From Vibrio sinus (GTDB lineage Bacteria > Pseudomonadota > Gammaproteobacteria > Enterobacterales > Vibrionaceae), in assembly GCF_023634645.1 (NCBI RefSeq), contig NZ_JAMKMR010000016.1, positions 1 to 64,000 of the forward strand: 64,000 bases of DNA. The letters are read 5' to 3'. Of the stretch, positions 40,657 through 50,904 are shown one piece after another. The notes under the pieces were generated by a model. The model ran no database searches, was not told the DNA's origin, and was given only the letters and a program-made list of their open reading frames with translations. The first letter of the stretch is position 1. Each line of letters begins with the position of its first letter. The position numbers were made by a program, and so were the translations under genes.

Positions 40657-40819
40657 CTCTTTACCACAGGTGATTGTTAATACGAGTTAGTAAAAATTTG
40701 AACTCTGTCATTGTAACAAAGGGTTAAAATTATTAACTTAGCGTCAATCAATATAGTAGAGATGGCATAAGCCACATTTTTGGTTAACGATAAATACAAA
40801 ACCAAACACATCAAAAAAC

Positions 40820-40855
40820 AAAAGCTTGGTCGCCGTTGACCAAGCTTTTTTTGTT
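40820..40855. terminator. Terminator between ilvC and ubiK
   Basis: 12-bp perfect stem AAAAGCTTGGTC / GACCAAGCTTTT with a 6-base loop, followed by T on the plus strand; it suits both convergent genes. Confidence 0.92.
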
Positions 40856-40889
40856 CTAATAAGCTTTTTTCTTCTATTACGAAAAGGGG

Positions 40890-41147
40890 CTATTCACTGT
40901 CCTTATTGAGCTTAGCTTCTAGTTCGGATAGCTTCTGCTCCATCTCAGTCAGCTTCTGCCTGGTTCTCATTAACACTTGTGTCTGCACATCAAACTCTTC
41001 TCGGCTGACAACGTCTAGCTTGTTTAACTGACCCTGGATGACCTGACGGACTTTTTGTTCAACGTCCGTACCCAAATCTTTCACAGGCTGTGGCATAGAG
41101 TCATGAATTTGCTTGGCGATTTGCTCAAGCTTTTTTGGATCAAACAT
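40890..41147 (-). CDS. ubiK: Ubiquinone biosynthesis accessory factor UbiK (YqiC/BMFP)
   Basis: 85 residues with [19 protein letters not shown] at the N-terminus, then an amphipathic helix and a trimeric coiled coil ([22 protein letters not shown]), the BMFP family architecture. UbiK helps the Ubi complex contact the membrane under air. ATG 41147 with AGGAGC upstream is chosen over a start 14 codons earlier. Confidence 0.93.
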   Translation of the reverse strand: MFDPKKLEQIAKQIHDSMPQPVKDLGTDVEQKVRQVIQGQLNKLDVVSREEFDVQTQVLMRTRQKLTEMEQKLSELEAKLNKDSE

Positions 41148-41264
41148 GGATTTAATGCTCCTATATCTTTGCTGACATTTTATACCCAAATGACATCAAG
41201 ATGCGAGCTTAGTTGGCAATAGGCAAACCCCACACTCTTATCTGGCTGGAATAAATTTAGATAA

Positions 41265-41290
41265 AGAAAAAGGCCACCAAAGTGACCTTT
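41265..41290 (-). terminator. Terminator of the vexRAB-like operon
   Basis: On the minus strand AAGGTCAC / GTGGCCTT (one G-T pair) is followed by TTTTTC. Confidence 0.75.
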
Positions 41291-41316
41291 TATTCTTTAA
41301 GCGGAGATAGCTCCAT

Positions 41317-44300
41317 TTAGCTTGAAGGGTTTTCTCTATCCTTTAGCTGTTTGTGCGCCGCTTTCGCTTCATCGATACGCGCGAGCTTTTCTAAGTCCTT
41401 GTCTTCAACAAACACTGGCAGTGGCTTATGTTTTTCCGCGAGGAAAGTATAGATAACTGGCAATACGAATAGTGTAAATATCGTACCAATTGCCAAGCCA
41501 GCAACGATGACCAGACCTATGTTGAAACGTGCGTGTGCACCAGCACCTGTTGCGTACAGCAGGGGTACCAAACCTGCAATCATCGCAGCCGTTGTCATCA
41601 GGATTGGACGAAGACGCGTCTTCGCAGCAATCATGACCGCTTCCATTTTAGAGCGCTGATTGTGTAATTGCTCTTCTTTGGCAACCTCACAGATTAGGAT
41701 ACCGTGCTTGGATATCAAACCGACCAGGGTTATCAATCCAACTTGAGAGTAGATGTTCATCGTCGTTACGCCGAAGAACGCCCCCCATGCCAGTGCCACC
41801 AATGCGCCACATATTGCCAATGGAACGGATACCAAGATGACCACCGGATCTTTTAGCGATTCGAATTGAATAGCTAGTACCAAGAAAATGATGGCAATTG
41901 CTAGCGCAAACGTGACGTAAAGAGCGTTACCTTCAGCCATGTATTGTCTAGACTCACCTAGGTAGGTGTGGTTGTAACCTTTTGGTAGCGTTGTCGCCGC
42001 AGTATCTTGTAACCAATTGATCGCTGTACCAATGGCGGTTCCAGGTGCTTGAACAGCGCTAATGGTCGCTGAGTTTAGCTGATCAAAGTGTGGCAACGAG
42101 CGAGGTTGACCGATGATTTTGATTTTCACAAACGCGCTAAGTGGAACTTCTTTCCCGTTGGAAGAGCGCACATAATATTGATTGAGCGACTCTGGGTTCA
42201 AACGCCACTTACGTTCTACTTGTGGTATCACCTCATAAGAGCGGCCTTCAATATTGACACGGTTAACCTGTGCATCAGACATCATGGTACTTAACGTTTT
42301 ACCAATGTCTTGCATGGTCACGCCGTAAGCGCCCGCTTTTTCCTTATCGATGTTGATTTTCATCGTGGCTGAGTTGAAGTTCAGGTTCAGCTCTGAGAAA
42401 ACAAACATAGGGTTGGCTTTGATCTTACTGAGCATGTCAGAGGCGACGCTGTACAAGTTCTGGAACGAGTTAGGCGTAGAGATGACCAATTGGATCGGCA
42501 TGCCTGAACCAGCGCCAGGTAACTCTGGTAGCTGGAATGCAGCAATACTCATGCCCGGAATGTCTTTGACTTGTTCACCAACGCGTTTCGCGATTTCTGC
42601 TTGGCTTGCGGTACGGTCACCCCAAGGTACTAGGGTTGCAATCCCTAATGCTTGGTTGGACTCAGGTACACCGGTAAACACCATCGAGAATTTCACTTCC
42701 GGCTGTTTGGACAAGATCTTGTTCACATCCTCCATCGTGTTGCTGAGATAGTCTAGGTTAGCATTGGCTTCACCGGTACCCATCATCATAAACACACCGT
42801 TATCTTCTTTCGGTGCCAGCTCGCTTGGTATGAACTTAAACAAAGCAGGCAGCACGGCAAACACGATAACGGCAAAGCCAATGACGACAATTCGATGATC
42901 CATGATAGCCGATAGTGCTCTCTCGTACTTGTTCGTCAGCTTATCTAAACTCGAATGGACTTTACTCTCAAACTTGCTTGGCTTTTGGTTGGCCTTGATC
43001 ATTTTTGAGCACATCATTGGCGATAGCGTCAGAGCCAAGATACCCGAAATGAATACCGATCCTGCCAAGGTGAGTGCAAACTCTTTAAATAACGAGCCAG
43101 TAAGTCCACCCATCAAAGCAATCGGTGAGTATACGGCCACTAGGGTCAATGTCATGGCAATAACAGGAATGGCGATCTCTCGCGTACCGATTATCGCGGC
43201 CCTAAATGGCGATTCACCGAGCTTAATATGCCGGTCAACGTTTTCGAGTACCACGATGGCGTCATCCACCACCAGGCCTATCGCCAGAACCATGGCGAGT
43301 AACGTCATCAAGTTCCACGAGAAACCAAACATTTGCATCACCATCGCCACACCGATGAGCGACAATGGAATGGTCACAATTGGGATGATAACTGCGCGGA
43401 AAGAGCCTAAGAACAAGGTAATAACCACCAATACGATCAGTACCGCCTCACCCAAGGTCTTAATGACTTCAGTAATCGAATCATTAATGGCAATGGTTGA
43501 GTCATACATGATGCGCATTTGGATGGTGCTAGGTAGGTTCTTTTGCAGATCAGGTATCAGCTTGCGAACATCTTTGGCGATATTAATAGGGTTAGCCGTT
43601 GGTGCTGCGTTGATGGCGGCAACCACCGCTTGTTCACCATTGGCGCTAGCACGGATGGTATCGCGACTTTTTGCTAGAGTGACTTTGGCCACATCGCCTA
43701 GGCGAATGATGTTACCGTTATCTTCTTTAACTACGAGTCTTTCAAGTTGCTCTGGGCTATTTGCTTGGGTATCGGCATCGCCGTTATACAGCACAAATAA
43801 TCCGGTCGCTTGTCCTGCTGCTGACTGATAGTTGTTTTGTTGCAGCACATTGTTGATGTCGCTCGCGGTTATATTCAGAGCTGCCATTTTGGCAGGATCT
43901 AGCCAAACACGCAGTGCGTAATCGGTACCGCCATACATTTGCACTTTGGATACACCAGAAACGGTGACCAGCTGAGGGTTAATCACCCGCTCTAAATAGT
44001 CAGTCAATTGGCTGGTATTTAAAGTCTTACTGGTAAAGCCTAGGTACATCACCGCGGTGCCTGAATCTGCTGATACGGCGACCGTTGGGTCTTCTGCATC
44101 ACTTGGTAGCTGCGACCGAACCGAGTTGACTTTGGCCATAATATCGGCCAGAGCTGCATTCGGATCGGTGTTGAGCTTCATGTTCACCGTAATAGTCGAT
44201 GTGCCCAACACAGAGGACGACGTCATGTAGTCGATGTTATCGGCCTGAGCAATGGCTTGTTCTAAGGGCTGAGTGATGAACCCTTGAATCGTATCAGCAC

Positions 44301-44463
44301 TCGCACCATAGTAGCTGGTGGTCACGGTGACCACAGTGTTTGTCATTTTAGGGTATTGTCGAACTGGCATCTTAAAGGCTGCTTGCAAGCCAAGCAGCGC
44401 AATTAAGAAACTGATCGATACCGCTAAAACTGGACGTTTTATAAAAACATCAGTAAAGCGCAT
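41317..44463 (-). CDS. vexB: RND multidrug efflux permease, VexB-like
   Basis: 1048-residue inner-membrane proton-driven drug pump of the AcrB/HAE1 group. The start MRFTDVFIKRPVLA fits the family, and LAIGLVVDDAIVVLENVDRH carries the proton-relay aspartate pair in TM4, with the matching GLISKHGIL lysine region in TM10. It is the third gene of regulator-adaptor-permease. In Vibrio cholerae the vexRAB operon occupies the same ilvC-proximal position, which is why the symbol is offered; substrate range is inferred. Confidence 0.85.
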   Translation of the reverse strand: MRFTDVFIKRPVLAVSISFLIALLGLQAAFKMPVRQYPKMTNTVVTVTTSYYGASADTIQGFITQPLEQAIAQADNIDYMTSSSVLGTSTITVNMKLNTDPNAALADIMAKVNSVRSQLPSDAEDPTVAVSADSGTAVMYLGFTSKTLNTSQLTDYLERVINPQLVTVSGVSKVQMYGGTDYALRVWLDPAKMAALNITASDINNVLQQNNYQSAAGQATGLFVLYNGDADTQANSPEQLERLVVKEDNGNIIRLGDVAKVTLAKSRDTIRASANGEQAVVAAINAAPTANPINIAKDVRKLIPDLQKNLPSTIQMRIMYDSTIAINDSITEVIKTLGEAVLIVLVVITLFLGSFRAVIIPIVTIPLSLIGVAMVMQMFGFSWNLMTLLAMVLAIGLVVDDAIVVLENVDRHIKLGESPFRAAIIGTREIAIPVIAMTLTLVAVYSPIALMGGLTGSLFKEFALTLAGSVFISGILALTLSPMMCSKMIKANQKPSKFESKVHSSLDKLTNKYERALSAIMDHRIVVIGFAVIVFAVLPALFKFIPSELAPKEDNGVFMMMGTGEANANLDYLSNTMEDVNKILSKQPEVKFSMVFTGVPESNQALGIATLVPWGDRTASQAEIAKRVGEQVKDIPGMSIAAFQLPELPGAGSGMPIQLVISTPNSFQNLYSVASDMLSKIKANPMFVFSELNLNFNSATMKINIDKEKAGAYGVTMQDIGKTLSTMMSDAQVNRVNIEGRSYEVIPQVERKWRLNPESLNQYYVRSSNGKEVPLSAFVKIKIIGQPRSLPHFDQLNSATISAVQAPGTAIGTAINWLQDTAATTLPKGYNHTYLGESRQYMAEGNALYVTFALAIAIIFLVLAIQFESLKDPVVILVSVPLAICGALVALAWGAFFGVTTMNIYSQVGLITLVGLISKHGILICEVAKEEQLHNQRSKMEAVMIAAKTRLRPILMTTAAMIAGLVPLLYATGAGAHARFNIGLVIVAGLAIGTIFTLFVLPVIYTFLAEKHKPLPVFVEDKDLEKLARIDEAKAAHKQLKDRENPSS

Positions 44464-44474
44464 GAATCCTCCAA

Positions 44475-45581
44475 TTACAGCATTGGTGTTTTGGCTGGTG
44501 GGTTGGTCGCATCGCTTTCAACCACTCGCACTTTCGAGTCGTTCGATAGATGCACTTGTCCTGATGTGACAATTACGTCGCCAGGTTTGACTCCGCTGAG
44601 CACTCGGGCGATACCACCAGTGCGCTCACCGACTTTCACCACTTCCTGCTTAACGCGTTTTACGCCATCCACATCTTTGACGATGTAAATGTTGTCGCCA
44701 TACAAGTTGTAGGTAATGGCGGTTTGCGGCAGGGTGATTTGGTTCGGTATTTCAGGAAGCAAGATATTGGCACGAGCGAACATGCCGCTAAGTAGCTTGC
44801 CGTCACTATTTGGGATGTCGGCTTGTATTTTAATTAAGCCACTTTGCTCATCCACGGCAGGCTCGATGGCTTTGATCGCACCTTTGAAGATCTGATTGGG
44901 GTACGCGTCGACAGAGATATCGACTTCTTGGCCAACTTTAACCTTAGAAATATCATTTTGCGGAATGGTGAACACGAGACGCATCACGCTGGTGTCTTCA
45001 AGCTGAACAATCTGAGTGCCTGACTGAACGTATTGACCTAAGTAGACGTTGCGAATACCAAGTACACCAGAGAATGGTGCTTTAATATTACGCTGCTCAA
45101 TCGTGGCTTTCAGACTTTTAATTTGTGCCACTAGAGACAGGTAGCTTGCTTGCGCATCATCAAAATCTTCCTGCGATACAGAGCCTTTTTGGTAAAGATC
45201 TTTGTAGCGCTTGTACTTGGCAGCAGCTGCAGGCAGATTGGCTTCGGAGCTTTGCAGGTTGGCAATCTCAATGTCTGAGTCGAGGGTAACCAGTGATTGA
45301 CCCGCTTTGACTTTTTGTCCAGAGTCAAATGAGATTTTCTTTATGACGCCACTTTGTTCGCTGGACACAGTGACGCCTTGGTGGGGTTCGATAAAGCCGA
45401 TGGCTTGAATAACAGGTCTCCATTCCGTTGCCTTGGCGGTGGTGACGGTGACCGGATATTCTTGCTCAGGCATATTGGCTAAAAATTCCGATATTTTCTT
45501 TTCTTTAAACATATTAATACCGATAACACTGCCAAACAGTACCAACGCTATCAATAGCATTATCAAGGTCCACTTTTTCAT
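44475..45581 (-). CDS. vexA: RND efflux periplasmic adaptor, VexA-like
   Basis: 368-residue membrane-fusion protein. It has an N-terminal membrane helix (WTLIMLLIALVLFGSVIGINMF), a lipoyl half-motif ending SEQSGVIKKISFDSGQKVKAGQSLVTLD, an alpha hairpin (SSEANLPAAAAKYKRYKDLYQKG...) and the second lipoyl/beta-barrel part. It links the permease to an outer-membrane factor such as TolC, which is not encoded here. 11 bases separate it from vexB. Confidence 0.86.
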   Translation of the reverse strand: MKKWTLIMLLIALVLFGSVIGINMFKEKKISEFLANMPEQEYPVTVTTAKATEWRPVIQAIGFIEPHQGVTVSSEQSGVIKKISFDSGQKVKAGQSLVTLDSDIEIANLQSSEANLPAAAAKYKRYKDLYQKGSVSQEDFDDAQASYLSLVAQIKSLKATIEQRNIKAPFSGVLGIRNVYLGQYVQSGTQIVQLEDTSVMRLVFTIPQNDISKVKVGQEVDISVDAYPNQIFKGAIKAIEPAVDEQSGLIKIQADIPNSDGKLLSGMFARANILLPEIPNQITLPQTAITYNLYGDNIYIVKDVDGVKRVKQEVVKVGERTGGIARVLSGVKPGDVIVTSGQVHLSNDSKVRVVESDATNPPAKTPML

Positions 45582-45599
45582 TCTGTTCAGAACTCCAAA

Positions 45600-46181
45600 T
45601 TAGTGAGTGATTATTGCGTCCCAGCAAGCGTCCAGCGCCGCTTCAAGCACCTCTTCATTGAGTTCACAGAACCCAAGAGAGTGCTTGCGGGCGAGCTCTA
45701 CACTTGCTTCGAAACTTAGTACAGCAAGAATTTCGTTATCAAGGGGTTTAAACAAGCCTTGTTCTTTCCCTTGATCAAATAACTTATGCACTTCTGAGAA
45801 TATCTTCCATTCCTGCTCGCGCACGCAGTATAGACGGGTGGCGGCAAGCGCTTCGTATTGCATTCGATTGCTAATGGTTTCAATGTTGGATTGTGCAAAC
45901 TTCCAAATGTTGAACCAAATCGTACGAAAGCGAAGCTTTAGTGGCATTTCATCGCTGATGCCTTGTTGAGTGGCGTCAGCCACACGCGTAATTACACTTA
46001 GCCGAACATCGTCGAGCAGTTGCTCTTTGTCGGAGAAGTAACGATAGATGGTTCCTGCAGCCACTCCGGCTTTCTTTGCCAGCTTGTGCATCGAGAATCC
46101 TTGTACTCCATATTCTGCGACGAGTTTCTCAGCTGCTGCCAAGATTTGTTGGCGCTTATCAATTGCTTCCTTACCAGACAT
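45600..46181 (-). CDS. vexR: TetR-family repressor, VexR-like
   Basis: 193 residues with the TetR helix-turn-helix (GFSMHKLAKKAGVAAGTIYRYFSDKEQLL) and a ligand-binding helical C-terminus. It is the first gene of the efflux operon on the minus strand. An 18-bp palindromic operator lies 22 bases upstream of its start, so autoregulation of the operon is likely. Confidence 0.87.
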   Translation of the reverse strand: MSGKEAIDKRQQILAAAEKLVAEYGVQGFSMHKLAKKAGVAAGTIYRYFSDKEQLLDDVRLSVITRVADATQQGISDEMPLKLRFRTIWFNIWKFAQSNIETISNRMQYEALAATRLYCVREQEWKIFSEVHKLFDQGKEQGLFKPLDNEILAVLSFEASVELARKHSLGFCELNEEVLEAALDACWDAIITH

Positions 46182-46203
46182 GTATCAGCTCATGAATAGT
46201 CAG

Positions 46204-46221
46204 TGAATGAACGTTCATTCA
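46204..46221. promoter_or_regulatory. Palindromic operator upstream of vexR
   Basis: TGAATGAACGTTCATTCA is a perfect 18-bp palindrome next to the TetR-family gene, the expected size and location of a TetR-type operator. Confidence 0.8.
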
Positions 46222-46306
46222 TTATAGTATGAATGTACAATAAAGATGCAAGAAAAGATTGCAGGTTGAGAAAAATAATTGCTTTTTTAGGTCTCTTTTC
46301 CTTTAT

Positions 46307-47323
46307 TTAGTTCCATTGACTCCCTCGTGGTGGAGGCGGAGGCCCTTTGCGGCCTGGTTTCCTTCTCGGCCCTGGCCGTTCATGGGAATGGTGGCCAGGA
46401 GAAGCTTTATTAAAGGATGGATCTGGGGTGCCCTTGAAACAATTTATAACGTATGGGTAACCACTTGTTACATAATAGCCATACTGGCCATTGAGCGTCA
46501 TGCCATTGCACTCATCAAGATCACCTGAACCTGAGACAAAAACGTAATCGTCCCGATACGTTCCATCGTATTGCCCCCCGGGATTTCCAGAGCCTGAAGG
46601 GCGCACTCCTTTTTTTAGTTGATAGCTAGATTTTGCCTCGCGGATAAGCGAGTTGTTTTGAAAATATGGACCATAAATAGGGAAGCCGTCTGCTGCAAAG
46701 CCAATGACGGGTGAGACTTGACTGTTATTATTCACAAATAGCGCATTGGGAGTGGCATGGTAGTGATAGGTTCCGTCGGGCTGGGCATGGGCATTATGTG
46801 AATCGGTTTTAAAATCGCTGTACGTGGCAGCGGGGTCGTATCGCCATTTCTGATCCATATTAAAACAGCCAATTTTGCCATTGCCTACGCCATAACAACC
46901 TGCCGCGAGTAAATCGACTTTTACACCATTGAGAAACACAGCGTTGTCAGTACGCAATGATATTGGTGTGGGTGACGGCGCAAACTTGGGGTTCGTAGTC
47001 ACCTGAAATTTTTGATTCTGCGCTGTCACTTGATTGGGAAACGAACGATCGCCGTCATTATAAGCATGATTAGGAATGGCATTACTTTGGAAAGAACATT
47101 TGTCTCCGTCCACCGAGATCGTAAGGTAGGCGTTTTTGGTGAGTCGCTCATTAATATCACGAGCCGTCGCGGTATATTGGCCAACATAATCACGACAATG
47201 AGCACTACGCTTTTTCAATATCACGTCGGTAATGTCTGTTCCATCACCAGAAGTTATTGTGTAGCTCGCCATGGAGGAGAAAGAGGCGCCAAGGGAAGCG
47301 AGTAAGGTAATGTGCGATTTCAT
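46307..47323 (-). CDS. YHYH-domain secreted protein
   Basis: 338 residues with a short signal peptide (about MKSHITLLASLGASFSSMAS). The signature PDGTYHYHATP (about residue 190) followed by VSPVIGFAADGFPIYGPY marks the YHYH domain of unknown biochemical role. There are six or more cysteines, probably in disulfides. The C-terminal tail is Pro/Arg/Lys/Gly-rich (RPGPRRKPGRKGPPPPPRG). Single gene between vexR and rep; regulation not visible. Confidence 0.82.
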   Translation of the reverse strand: MKSHITLLASLGASFSSMASYTITSGDGTDITDVILKKRSAHCRDYVGQYTATARDINERLTKNAYLTISVDGDKCSFQSNAIPNHAYNDGDRSFPNQVTAQNQKFQVTTNPKFAPSPTPISLRTDNAVFLNGVKVDLLAAGCYGVGNGKIGCFNMDQKWRYDPAATYSDFKTDSHNAHAQPDGTYHYHATPNALFVNNNSQVSPVIGFAADGFPIYGPYFQNNSLIREAKSSYQLKKGVRPSGSGNPGGQYDGTYRDDYVFVSGSGDLDECNGMTLNGQYGYYVTSGYPYVINCFKGTPDPSFNKASPGHHSHERPGPRRKPGRKGPPPPPRGSQWN

Positions 47324-47542
47324 TCCTTGTCCTATATAATTACTGAGCTCTTGTATTAGTGTAGAAATGAGGCTCGGTTAAGCTTCTATTTGTATTGGTT
47401 TTTGTGAGCAAAAGAGCACGCCATTGAACCTAGCTTTACGTGACTTGAGCGGTTCGTCCATGAGTCTTACCTTGAATTCTAATAGTAATCACGCAGTGGC
47501 GAGATTACTATTACCCCGTTTAAAAAATAATGAGAGATCGGA

Positions 47543-49558
47543 ATGAAGCTGAATGAGAGACAAAATGAAGCGGTGAGGTATGTTTCCGGCCCATGCCTGG
47601 TGTTGGCGGGGGCTGGCTCGGGTAAAACTCGCGTGATCACCAATAAAATTGCTTATCTCATTCAGCAGTGCGATTACAGAGCAAGAAATATTGCTGCCGT
47701 TACCTTTACCAACAAAGCCGCCCGGGAAATGAAAGAGCGGGTTGGGCAAACATTAGGTAAGAAAGAAACGCGTGGGCTAATGATTTCGACGTTTCACACT
47801 TTGGGCCTCAATATTATCCGTCGAGAGTACAAAGCGCTGGGTTTAAAAGCGGGCTTTTCTCTATTCGATGATCAAGACCAGTTAGCCTTACTCAAAGAGC
47901 TCACGGAAAAACAGTTGGATGGGGACAAAGATCTGCTTAGACAATTGATGAGCACTATTTCAAACTGGAAAAGTGGCAACCTTTCTGCCGAGCAGGCCAA
48001 AGCGGGTGCGAAAGGGGAGCAAGAACAGCTTTTTGCTTTTTGCTATGAAATGTACCAAGCACAGATGAAATCGTACAATGCTTTGGATTTCGACGATCTG
48101 ATCGCTCTTCCCGTGCTGTTACTCAAACAAAACCAAGAAGTGCGCCAGCGCTGGCAAAACCGTATCCGTTATTTATTGGTCGATGAGTACCAAGACACCA
48201 ATACCAGCCAATACGAATTGGTCAAACTGCTCGTTGGAGAAAGAGGGCGACTGACTGTTGTTGGCGACGATGACCAGTCGATTTATTCTTGGCGAGGAGC
48301 GAAACCACAAAATCTTGTTTTGCTCGGACAAGACTATCCCAACTTACGCATTATTAAGCTTGAGCAAAACTATCGCTCCAGTCGTAGAATTTTGCGGGCG
48401 GCAAATATCCTGATTGCGAATAACCCGCACGTGTACGAAAAAACGCTGTTTTCAGAGCTCCAAGAAGGAGAGCGACTGAAAGTTTTACTGGCGAACAATG
48501 AAGATCACGAAGCGGAGCGAGTGACAGGTGAGATCATTGCGCATAAGTTTTTAAATCGGACCGAGTACCGTGATTACGCGATCTTATATCGTGGTAATCA
48601 CCAATCTCGCTTGATAGAAAAGTTTCTTATGCAAAACCGCGTGCCCTACAAGCTGTCGGGTGGCACGTCATTTTTTGCCCGTGCTGAAATCAAAGACATC
48701 ATGGCGTATCTGAAAATTTTGGTGAACCCCGATGATGACAACGCCTTTTTGCGCATCGTAAACACGCCGAGACGAGAGATTGGCCCAGTAACGTTAGAAA
48801 AGCTGGGCAGTTATGCCAATATGCGTGGTAAAAGTTTATTTGCTGCGAGCTTTGAAATGGGCTTAGAGCAGCATTTGACGGGGAGGGGGTTAGACAATCT
48901 GCGTCGATTTACCCAATGGCTAGTATCAATTTCTGACAATGCAGAAAGAGGCAATACTGTCGAGGTGGTGCGATCGTTAGTTCGAGACATCAACTATGAA
49001 GATTGGCTATACGAAACATCGACCAGTGCCAAAGCTGCCGAAATGAGGATGAAAAACGTCTCTGATCTCTATTCTTGGATAGTGGCTGACCTGGAAGGTG
49101 ATAATTATGACCAAGAAGAGAAATCACTAAAAGAAGTGGTTCAACGACTGACATTAAGAGACATGATGGAGCGAGGTGAGGAAGACGAGGATACGGATGC
49201 GGTACAGCTGATGACGCTGCATGCTTCCAAAGGGTTAGAGTTTCCCTATGTCTACCTTATTGGCGCAGAGGAAGGCTTGTTGCCACACCAGACCAGTATC
49301 GACAACGATGATGTCGAGGAAGAAAGAAGGCTGATGTACGTAGGCATTACTCGTGCTCAACGCGAGCTGAGCTTTATAGTTTGCAAAGAGCGTAGGCAGT
49401 TTGGTGAGTTAATTAAGCCCACACAAAGTCGTTTCCTTGATGAGTTGCCGTTTGATGATCTCGAATGGGAGGCGAGCAAAAAGCCCGTCTCACAAGAAGA
49501 AAGAATGGCCAAAGGGCAAGCTCATATTGCTAACTTGAAAGCCATGTTCAAAAAATAG
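47543..49558 (+). CDS. rep: ATP-dependent DNA helicase Rep
   Basis: 671-residue UvrD/Rep superfamily 1 helicase that clears proteins ahead of forks and restarts stalled replication. Walker A is GAGSGKT (23-29), the DExx box is VDEYQDTN, and later motifs include [15 protein letters not shown] and [19 protein letters not shown]. It is close to E. coli Rep throughout. Convergent with the cytochrome c5 gene. Confidence 0.96.
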   Translation: MKLNERQNEAVRYVSGPCLVLAGAGSGKTRVITNKIAYLIQQCDYRARNIAAVTFTNKAAREMKERVGQTLGKKETRGLMISTFHTLGLNIIRREYKALGLKAGFSLFDDQDQLALLKELTEKQLDGDKDLLRQLMSTISNWKSGNLSAEQAKAGAKGEQEQLFAFCYEMYQAQMKSYNALDFDDLIALPVLLLKQNQEVRQRWQNRIRYLLVDEYQDTNTSQYELVKLLVGERGRLTVVGDDDQSIYSWRGAKPQNLVLLGQDYPNLRIIKLEQNYRSSRRILRAANILIANNPHVYEKTLFSELQEGERLKVLLANNEDHEAERVTGEIIAHKFLNRTEYRDYAILYRGNHQSRLIEKFLMQNRVPYKLSGGTSFFARAEIKDIMAYLKILVNPDDDNAFLRIVNTPRREIGPVTLEKLGSYANMRGKSLFAASFEMGLEQHLTGRGLDNLRRFTQWLVSISDNAERGNTVEVVRSLVRDINYEDWLYETSTSAKAAEMRMKNVSDLYSWIVADLEGDNYDQEEKSLKEVVQRLTLRDMMERGEEDEDTDAVQLMTLHASKGLEFPYVYLIGAEEGLLPHQTSIDNDDVEEERRLMYVGITRAQRELSFIVCKERRQFGELIKPTQSRFLDELPFDDLEWEASKKPVSQEERMAKGQAHIANLKAMFKK

Positions 49559-49586
49559 CACGCTCTGTATAGTAATGTGGCGAACG

Positions 49587-49608
49587 CCAAAGGTGATAAC
49601 ACCTTTGG
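49587..49608. terminator. Hairpin between rep and cytochrome c5
   Basis: 9-bp perfect stem CCAAAGGTG / CACCTTTGG with loop ATAA, between convergent genes. No T run follows. Confidence 0.5.
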
Positions 49609-49628
49609 TGGTGGGCCGTCGGAGCTTG

Positions 49629-50048
49629 CTACATTCCCTCAATCATATGATTAATGGCCGCCACGATTTCATCGTCGGAGCAATCCATACAGGTCCCCTT
49701 CGGTGGCATGGCATTGAGACCTTCGATCGCGTGTTTTTTCAGTGTGGCTTCGCCTTGCGCAATGCGTGGAGCCCAGTCGCCAGAATCACCCGTTTTAGGT
49801 GCCCCACTGACACCAGAGCCATGACAAGCAATACAGAACGTGCCATATACGGTGGCACCATCTCTTGGCCCACTCGGCGCTGCCGCTACCGGAGCGTCTC
49901 CAGATAAATAAACGCTACCAACAGGCGCAATGCGTTCTGCAATAGCGTCGTATTCTACTTGGCTGAGCTTAGCGGCAGTTGCTGCAGATGAGAGGCCGAA
50001 GCCTAATATAGTGAATAAGACGCAAACTTGGCGCCGAGATATATCCAT
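49629..50048 (-). CDS. Cytochrome c5 family protein
   Basis: 139 residues with an N-terminal signal/anchor segment, then one haem site CIACH (72-76). The CMDCSDDE pair (about 115-118) is the extra disulfide seen in cytochromes c5. A short-chain periplasmic electron carrier is implied. ATG 50048 is taken in preference to GTG 50057. Haem proteins recur in this window (c4, c5, HemB, HemN), but no operon links them. Confidence 0.88.
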   Translation of the reverse strand: MDISRRQVCVLFTILGFGLSSAATAAKLSQVEYDAIAERIAPVGSVYLSGDAPVAAAPSGPRDGATVYGTFCIACHGSGVSGAPKTGDSGDWAPRIAQGEATLKKHAIEGLNAMPPKGTCMDCSDDEIVAAINHMIEGM

Positions 50049-50057
50049 TAATCTCAC

Positions 50058-50335
50058 TTTACTTTCCCTAGGTAATAACGTGCTTAATCGTTATTGTGCA
50101 CGTATCAATGTTCCAGTTGTATTATCGGTAAAACCAATATAAACAGTGAGTAATTATAATCCGGGAAATGGTAGTAAGAAACTACAAGTTATCAGCTTCA
50201 AGGGGTTTATCACATCCAAATTCGAGTTTTGTTTGGATTAATTGTTGAAAAAGACATCAAACAAGAAAAAAAGTTGAAAAAGTACTAGACGATCTACAGT
50301 GATATACGTATTATTCCACTCCGCCGATAGGGCAT
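50058..50335. other. tRNA operon upstream region
   Basis: About 280 bases, A-rich, with no gene. A TTGAAA sequence at 50274-50279 could be a -35 box for the tRNA transcript, but no convincing -10 box at the right distance was found. Confidence 0.35.
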
Positions 50336-50412
<77 letters not shown>

Positions 50413-50446
50413 ATTCCACGGAGGAATTGATCGGTGAAAAATTTAT

Positions 50447-50523
50447 GGTGGCTATAGCTCAGTTGGTAGAGCCCCGGATTGTGATTCCGGTTGTCGCGAG
50501 TTCAAGTCTCGTTAGCCACCCCA
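50447..50523 (+). tRNA. tRNA-His (anticodon GTG), copy 1
   Basis: 77 nt with the extra G at -1 typical of tRNA-His, anticodon GTG and encoded CCA. Confidence 0.96.
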
Positions 50524-50545
50524 TTCTTTTCTAAGAATGCTGTCT

Positions 50546-50622
<77 letters not shown>

Positions 50623-50689
50623 CTTTTATAAGCTTGGATTTTAAATCGGAGCATGACTAGGCAATTAGCCGGTTGTTACAAAATTTGAT

Positions 50690-50766
50690 GGTGGCTATAG
50701 CTCAGTTGGTAGAGCCCCGGATTGTGATTCCGGTTGTCGCGAGTTCAAGTCTCGTTAGCCACCCCA
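50690..50766 (+). tRNA. tRNA-His (anticodon GTG), copy 2
   Basis: Same sequence as copy 1, including the G at -1. Confidence 0.96.
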
Positions 50767-50788
50767 TTCTTTTCTAAGAATACTGTCT

Positions 50789-50865
<77 letters not shown>

Positions 50866-50871
50866 CATCTT

Positions 50872-50904
50872 AAAGCCTCAGTAGAAATACTGAGGCTTTT
50901 TTGC
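50872..50904 (+). terminator. Terminator of the tRNA array
   Basis: 12-bp perfect stem AAAGCCTCAGTA / TACTGAGGCTTT with a 4-base loop and a T run. Confidence 0.92.

Noticed and set aside
42902..43828. Long open frame (308 codons) on the plus strand inside vexB
   Set aside because: It lies opposite the conserved RND permease and has no ribosome site or family features; a shadow frame.
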